A stretch of 18,622 bases of DNA from Lachnospiraceae bacterium (GTDB lineage Bacteria > Bacillota_A > Clostridia > Lachnospirales > Lachnospiraceae). The notes under the pieces were generated by a model. That model was not told the origin of the DNA. It saw nothing but the letters and a program-made list of their open reading frames with translations, and did no database searches. The stretch is from NCBI GenBank assembly GCA_017634255.1, contig JAGBNT010000105.1, forward strand, positions 1 through 18,622, written 5' to 3'. Below, one piece after another: positions 14,267-18,622 of this stretch. The first letter of the stretch is position 1. Every line of letters starts with the position of its first letter. Position numbers and translations under genes: made by a program.

Positions 14267-17200
14267 TTGAAGTATTCAACTCCCGCTTCGAACAATTTTA
14301 AATCCTGTTCTCCGAAAATATTTATCGCAACGCCGTTTCCGGTTCTTTCGGAATGTGCCATTTTACCCATTATCCTGCCGTCCGCGCTGGTTATGCCCTC
14401 TATCGCCCGGTAGGAGCCGTTTATGTTCCAGTATTCATCCATGGAGATATTTCCCTCTGTGTCGCAGTAGCGGAAGGCTACCTGTCCGTTCTTTTCAAGC
14501 TTATTTAGCCACTCGTCGCTGGCGACAAAGCGCCCCTCGCCGTGGGAAACAGAGTTAACGTATACCTCTCCGTTTTTCGCCTTTGAAAGCCAGGGTGAGA
14601 GGTCACTCATAACCTTTATATATGCCATTTTCGAAATATGGCGGTCTATTGTATTGAAGGTAAGCGTCGGAGAATCGCTTCTCTGGGCATCTATTATCTC
14701 ACCGTAGGGCAGGAGCCCGAGCTTGATCAGCGCCTGGAAGCCGTTGCATATTCCAAGCACCAGCCCGTCCCTCTTCGTCGTAAGGTCAAGGACCGCCTCC
14801 TTGAGCTTTTCATTTCTGAAGGCAGTGGCAAAGAATTTCGCCGAGCCGTCCGGCTCATCTCCCGCTGAAAAGCCTCCGGGAAACATTATTATCTGCGCCT
14901 CTTTAATGGCTTTGGAAAACTCCTTTACAGAAAGAGCTATATCCTGTGCCGAAAGGTTTTTAAAGACCTTTATATTGACCGAAGCTCCCGCTGCCTCAAA
15001 GGCTCTGGCGGAATCGTACTCACAGTTTGTGCCCGGGAATACCGGAATGAATACCTGCGGCTTCGCCACCCTGTTGGAGCAGACCATGACTTTGGGAGCA
15101 TGGAAGACCTCAGCCTTTATCTTTGTCTTATCCCTGGTCGCAGCTGTCGGGAACACTTTTTCCAGTGTGCTGTTATAAGCCTCCAAAGCCTCCTTTAAGC
15201 TGATCCTGTCCTTCTGATATTCAAAGGTCTCTTTAGCCGTAACCTCGCCTATCTCAATAAAGGGCACCTTTATATCCTTAAGCCTGTCAGGCTCTACCTC
15301 CGCAAGGATGTTTCCCGTTTCCGAAAGGAAGAGCTCATCTGCCGTAAGGGCTCCATCTATCCTGACTCCCAGGGCATTGCCAAACGCCATTTTGGACACG
15401 GCAGGAGCTATGCCGTTTTCGTCGAGCGCATAGGCAGCTACTATTGCCCCGTCCTTTATCGCCTTCTCTATACCTTTATACAGCGTGATCACCCTGTCAT
15501 ATATCGGGAGATCGTATTTATCTGTTTCAATGGTAAATTTAACAAGGACATCCCCCGCCTTCTTAAGCTCCGGAGTGATAACGTCCTTTTCCGATGCCGG
15601 CGCTACCGCAAATGACACCAGCGTAGGAGGTACGTCTATATCCTCAAAGGTGCCCGACATGGAATCCTTTCCGCCGATGGAGGGCAGACCAAAGCTCATC
15701 TGCGCCTCAAAGGCTCCGAGCAGGGCGCTCATGGGCTCGCTCCAGCGACTCTTATCCTCTGTCATCCGCTTAAAGTATTCCTGGAAGGTAAAACGGATGC
15801 GGCTTAGATCTCCGCCGGCTGCAACTATCTTTGCTATTGAATCCGTTACGGCATAAACCGCCCCGTGATAAGGACTCCATGAAGATATGAAGGGATCGAA
15901 GCCATAGCTCATCATCGTCACCGCATCGGTCTTTGCGTTAAGCACCGGCAGCTTTGCTATCATGGTCTGTATCGGAGTGGTCTGGTATTTCCCTCCGTAG
16001 GGCATCAGCACCGTTCCGGCTCCGATAGAGGAATCGAACATCTCTACAAGACCCTTTTGAGAGCACTCGCTTAGATCCGAAAGGGTTTCAAGCCACGTTT
16101 TCTTTACGTCATGCACGTCCACTATCTGCCGGAAATAGCTGTTCTCATCCGGAGCGGTGATCTTAACCTCTGCCTCTGAGGCTGCTCCGTTCGTATTCAG
16201 GAACTTCCTGCTGATATTTACTATATCGCGTCCTCTCCACCTTAAAACAAGCCTCGGCTCCTTAGTGACCACGGCAACCCTAGTAGCCTCAAGATTTTCC
16301 TCGGAGGCGAGCTTCATAAAAGCGTCCACGTTTTCGGGTGCGACTACCACAGCCATCCTCTCCTGGGACTCCGATATGGCGAGCTCTGTTCCATCGAGCC
16401 CGGCGTATTTTTTCGGAACCATGTCTAGATTTATCTCCAGTCCGTCAGCGAGCTCTCCGATTGCCACGGAAACACCGCCTGCACCGAAGTCATTGCAGAC
16501 CTTTATTAACAGCGAGGCTTCTTTTCTCCTAAAGAGCCTCTGCAGCTTCCTCTCGGTCGGGGCATTTCCTTTTTGCACCTCTGCTCCGCACTGCTCAAGG
16601 GACTGCTCAGTATGCACCTTCGACGAGCCCGTTGCACCGCCGCAGCCGTCGCGTCCGGTCCGTCCTCCTAAAAGTATTATCACATCCCCGGGCTCGGATT
16701 TTCCCCGAAGCACGTTCGCCCTGGGAGCTGCGGCTATGACCGCGCCTATCTCCATCCTCTTTGCAACATATCCGGGATGATATATCTCATGCACATAGCC
16801 TGTGGCAAGCCCCACCTGGTTTCCGTAGGAGGAATACCCGTGCGCAGCCTCCCTTACGAGCTTCTTCTGGGGGAGCTTCCCCTTAAGGGTTTTGGAAACT
16901 CCGGTAGTCGGATCTGCCGCTCCGGTTATCCTCATTGCCTGGTATACATAGGATCTTCCTGAAAGCGGGTCTCTTATGGCTCCGCCAAGGCAGGTCGCCG
17001 CGCCTCCAAAGGGTTCTATCTCTGTAGGGTGGTTATGAGTCTCGTTCTTAAACATTACGAGCCACTCCTCTTTTTTCTTCTTACCCTCTTCATCCTCGAT
17101 CTCTATCGGAACGACGATGGAGCAGGCATTGATCTCATCGGACTTTTCCATATCCTCGAGCTTTCCAGCCTTTTTAAGCGCCTTCATTCCCATGAGGGCT

Positions 17201-18027
17201 ACATCCATCAGGGAAACCGCCCTGTCGTCATCCCTGCCGTACACCTTGGTTCTGGTTTTGAGATAACGGTCGTAGGAAGCCTTGATGGGCTCGGTATAAA
17301 AGCCCTCCTCGAACTCCGTCTTCGTCAATTCCGTAAGGAAGGTCGTATGGCGGCAATGGTCCGACCAGTAGGTATCGAGCACCCTTATTTCCGTCATATA
17401 GGGGTCCCTCTTCTCCGTTTTGGCAAAATATTTCCTGATATGCTCAAAGTCCTTAAAGGTCATGGCAAGGGAAAGGGATTCATAGAGCTTCTTCAATTCC
17501 GCCTGCTTTAAAGAGGTAAAGCCTTCGAGCACCCTGATGTCCTCGGGCTCATCGTAGTCTACTATCAGGGTATCCGGCTTTTTATCCCCCGCAAGCCTTG
17601 AATCCACCGGGTTCATAACATACTGCTTTATTTTGTTCAGCTCTGAGCGCGTTATGTCTCCGGAGATGCAGTATATATCCGCCGTAGCTATCACCGGCTT
17701 CTCCCTGCAGCCTAAAAATTCCAGACATTGCACAGCCGAATCGGCTCTCTGGTCGAACTGCCCGGGAAGAGCCTCGACTCCGAATATCTTATCCGAGCTT
17801 TCGTGCTCAAACTCCTCTTCATAGAGGATATCTACCGGCGGCTCAGAAAAAACGCTGGTTTCAGCTTTCCTAAAGGCTTCTTCACCAACGTTTTCGACAT
17901 CGTATCTAATAAGCTTCCTCACCCTGATATCCGCTTTTATTCCGATGTAATTCTTAAATTCCTCTGTCAGCTCCCTCGCTTTTACTGCAAAAGGTTCCTT
18001 TTTTTCAACGTAGATCCGTCTTACCAT
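14263..18027 (-). CDS. purL: phosphoribosylformylglycinamidine synthase, single-chain type
   Basis: The 1254-residue enzyme carries out the fourth step of purine synthesis, converting FGAR to FGAM with glutamine and ATP. It is the long fused form (N-terminal PurS-like part, two AIRS-like halves, C-terminal glutaminase) rather than separate PurS, PurQ and PurL. HNHPTEIEPFGGAATCLGG and GGRTGRDGCGGATGSS mark the synthase; the glutaminase has Cys1094 (GICNGFQ), His1225 and Glu1227 (AHSERTGNG). The form resembles the clostridial single-chain subfamily more than the enterobacterial one, judging from the HPTEIEPFGG-type layout and length. The start at 18027 has an AGGAGGG site that overlaps the stop of the EAL gene. 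No riboswitch lies directly upstream because the EAL gene is only eight bases away. Confidence 0.97.
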   Translation of the reverse strand: MVRRIYVEKKEPFAVKARELTEEFKNYIGIKADIRVRKLIRYDVENVGEEAFRKAETSVFSEPPVDILYEEEFEHESSDKIFGVEALPGQFDQRADSAVQCLEFLGCREKPVIATADIYCISGDITRSELNKIKQYVMNPVDSRLAGDKKPDTLIVDYDEPEDIRVLEGFTSLKQAELKKLYESLSLAMTFKDFEHIRKYFAKTEKRDPYMTEIRVLDTYWSDHCRHTTFLTELTKTEFEEGFYTEPIKASYDRYLKTRTKVYGRDDDRAVSLMDVALMGMKALKKAGKLEDMEKSDEINACSIVVPIEIEDEEGKKKKEEWLVMFKNETHNHPTEIEPFGGAATCLGGAIRDPLSGRSYVYQAMRITGAADPTTGVSKTLKGKLPQKKLVREAAHGYSSYGNQVGLATGYVHEIYHPGYVAKRMEIGAVIAAAPRANVLRGKSEPGDVIILLGGRTGRDGCGGATGSSKVHTEQSLEQCGAEVQKGNAPTERKLQRLFRRKEASLLIKVCNDFGAGGVSVAIGELADGLEINLDMVPKKYAGLDGTELAISESQERMAVVVAPENVDAFMKLASEENLEATRVAVVTKEPRLVLRWRGRDIVNISRKFLNTNGAASEAEVKITAPDENSYFRQIVDVHDVKKTWLETLSDLSECSQKGLVEMFDSSIGAGTVLMPYGGKYQTTPIQTMIAKLPVLNAKTDAVTMMSYGFDPFISSWSPYHGAVYAVTDSIAKIVAAGGDLSRIRFTFQEYFKRMTEDKSRWSEPMSALLGAFEAQMSFGLPSIGGKDSMSGTFEDIDVPPTLVSFAVAPASEKDVITPELKKAGDVLVKFTIETDKYDLPIYDRVITLYKGIEKAIKDGAIVAAYALDENGIAPAVSKMAFGNALGVRIDGALTADELFLSETGNILAEVEPDRLKDIKVPFIEIGEVTAKETFEYQKDRISLKEALEAYNSTLEKVFPTAATRDKTKIKAEVFHAPKVMVCSNRVAKPQVFIPVFPGTNCEYDSARAFEAAGASVNIKVFKNLSAQDIALSVKEFSKAIKEAQIIMFPGGFSAGDEPDGSAKFFATAFRNEKLKEAVLDLTTKRDGLVLGICNGFQALIKLGLLPYGEIIDAQRSDSPTLTFNTIDRHISKMAYIKVMSDLSPWLSKAKNGEVYVNSVSHGEGRFVASDEWLNKLEKNGQVAFRYCDTEGNISMDEYWNINGSYRAIEGITSADGRIMGKMAHSERTGNGVAINIFGEQDLKLFEAGVEYFK

Positions 18028-18035
18028 AAGCCCTC

Positions 18036-18622
18036 CTATGCACGCTCCTTGAGTTCATGTTTATCATAATATCCCTTTGCGAGCCTCTCTTCAAATTTTT
18101 CCCGGATTAAGGGTTTGTCAAAGAGGAAGCCCTGCGCCGCCGAGCACTCTATCTGCTTAAGAAACTCTGCCTGCTCAGGAGTCTCCACTCCCTCCGTTAT
18201 GACCTTTATATTCATTTCGTTGACCATACGTACAACGTTTGAAATGATCACCCTCTCATGAGAATTTTTTGCATCCAAAAGGGATTTGTCTATCTTAAGT
18301 ACATCCACCGGAAGATTTTTAAGCAGGCTTAAGGATGAATAGCCTGTACCAAAATCATCCATGGAGGTAGTCAGTCCGTAGCTCTTTAAATACTCCACAG
18401 CCTGGACGAGCTTTTCCTTATCAGCCACGTCCACGCTCTCCGTAAACTCTATCTCTATATACTTGGGAGGAACATGATAATGCTTGATGGTCTCCACTAT
18501 CTGCTTGTAAAAAAACGCATTGGAAAAATGCACTTTTGAGAAGTTTACTGAGATGGGAACCACGTCCATACCCTTGTCGAGCCAGTCCCTTATAGCCCGG
18601 CATGTACTGTTCAGTACAAAGA
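18036..18622 (-). CDS. EAL-domain c-di-GMP phosphodiesterase, C-terminal part (5' end outside window)
   Basis: The visible 194 residues are the latter two thirds of an EAL domain that hydrolyses cyclic di-GMP to pGpG. The frame is open to the right edge and reads FVLNSTCRAIRDWLDKG before the internal ATG at 18569, so that ATG is not the start. Conserved metal- and substrate-binding features are intact: VNFSKVHF, EIEFTES, DDFGTGYSSL, LKIDKSLL, EGVETPEQAEFL and AAQGFLFDKPL. The EAL signature itself and any sensory or GGDEF domains would lie outside. The stop codon is eight bases before purL and shares bases with its ribosome site, so the two are probably cotranscribed. Activity is likely from the motifs but the missing half prevents certainty. 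Confidence 0.92.
   Translation of the reverse strand, partial: FVLNSTCRAIRDWLDKGMDVVPISVNFSKVHFSNAFFYKQIVETIKHYHVPPKYIEIEFTESVDVADKEKLVQAVEYLKSYGLTTSMDDFGTGYSSLSLLKNLPVDVLKIDKSLLDAKNSHERVIISNVVRMVNEMNIKVITEGVETPEQAEFLKQIECSAAQGFLFDKPLIREKFEERLAKGYYDKHELKERA

Noticed and set aside
18028..18035. Purine riboswitch upstream of purL.
   Set aside because: Only eight bases separate purL from the EAL gene, so any such element must lie beyond the window's right edge.
18603..18618. Perfect palindrome TGTACTG-TT-CAGTACA.
   Set aside because: It lies in EAL coding sequence in conserved reading frame, with no partner copy in the window; probably coincidental.

Overview
The window looks like chromosomal DNA of a Gram-positive Clostridia member, most likely Lachnospiraceae-like. 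This is inferred from strong GGAGG-type ribosome binding sites, a long single-chain PurL of clostridial type, a QueH-type epoxyqueuosine reductase, an AAA+/DUF4143 ATPase, short peptides with double-glycine leaders, and a MacB-like ABC exporter with a membrane-fusion partner despite no sign of an outer membrane. No rRNA, tRNA, CRISPR array or insertion sequence was recognised.

Region 1 (about 1-2600) is accessory and by eye more AT-rich in its gene bodies. It opens with about 160 bases of dense, partly mutually exclusive hairpins ending in an intrinsic terminator. A textbook promoter then drives an 87-residue peptide whose leader ends in ELENVSGG. Next come a broken MerR-family regulator (51 codons) and a short gene-tail-like fragment, a DUF4143 ATPase whose promoter lies in a cluster of ATTGAG boxes, and a second, diverged double-glycine-leader peptide (82 aa, leader ending SLDNVSGG). 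The two leaders clearly belong to one class. No peptidase-containing exporter or modifying enzyme is encoded here, so both peptides look like orphan secreted cargo.

Region 2 (2596-3474) is one plus-strand gene for an unrecognised single-pass membrane protein with a roughly 100-residue glutamate-rich tail. It meets the minus-strand gene block tail to tail with only 2 bases between stop codons.

Region 3 (3477-18622) is an unbroken minus-strand run of nine tightly packed genes. In transcription order they are: an EAL-domain c-di-GMP phosphodiesterase (5' end outside the window), purL, carA, carB, queH, argS, then a membrane-fusion protein, ABC ATPase and MacB-like permease. Spacings run from a 14-base overlap to 40 bases and no intrinsic terminator was seen between genes, so cotranscription of much of the run is plausible. 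PurL (purines) and CarAB (carbamoyl phosphate for pyrimidines and arginine) are glutamine-dependent; QueH and ArgS concern tRNA modification and charging. The last three genes form a tripartite exporter. Its fusion protein is unusual in having a roughly 100-residue Glu/Tyr-rich cytoplasmic extension with 15-base tandem repeats, and a serine-rich linker.

The most promising material for something new is the first 2.6 kb (structured RNA, two related-leader peptides, ATPase with an operator-like box cluster), followed by the two acidic, repeat-bearing membrane proteins that flank the exporter.
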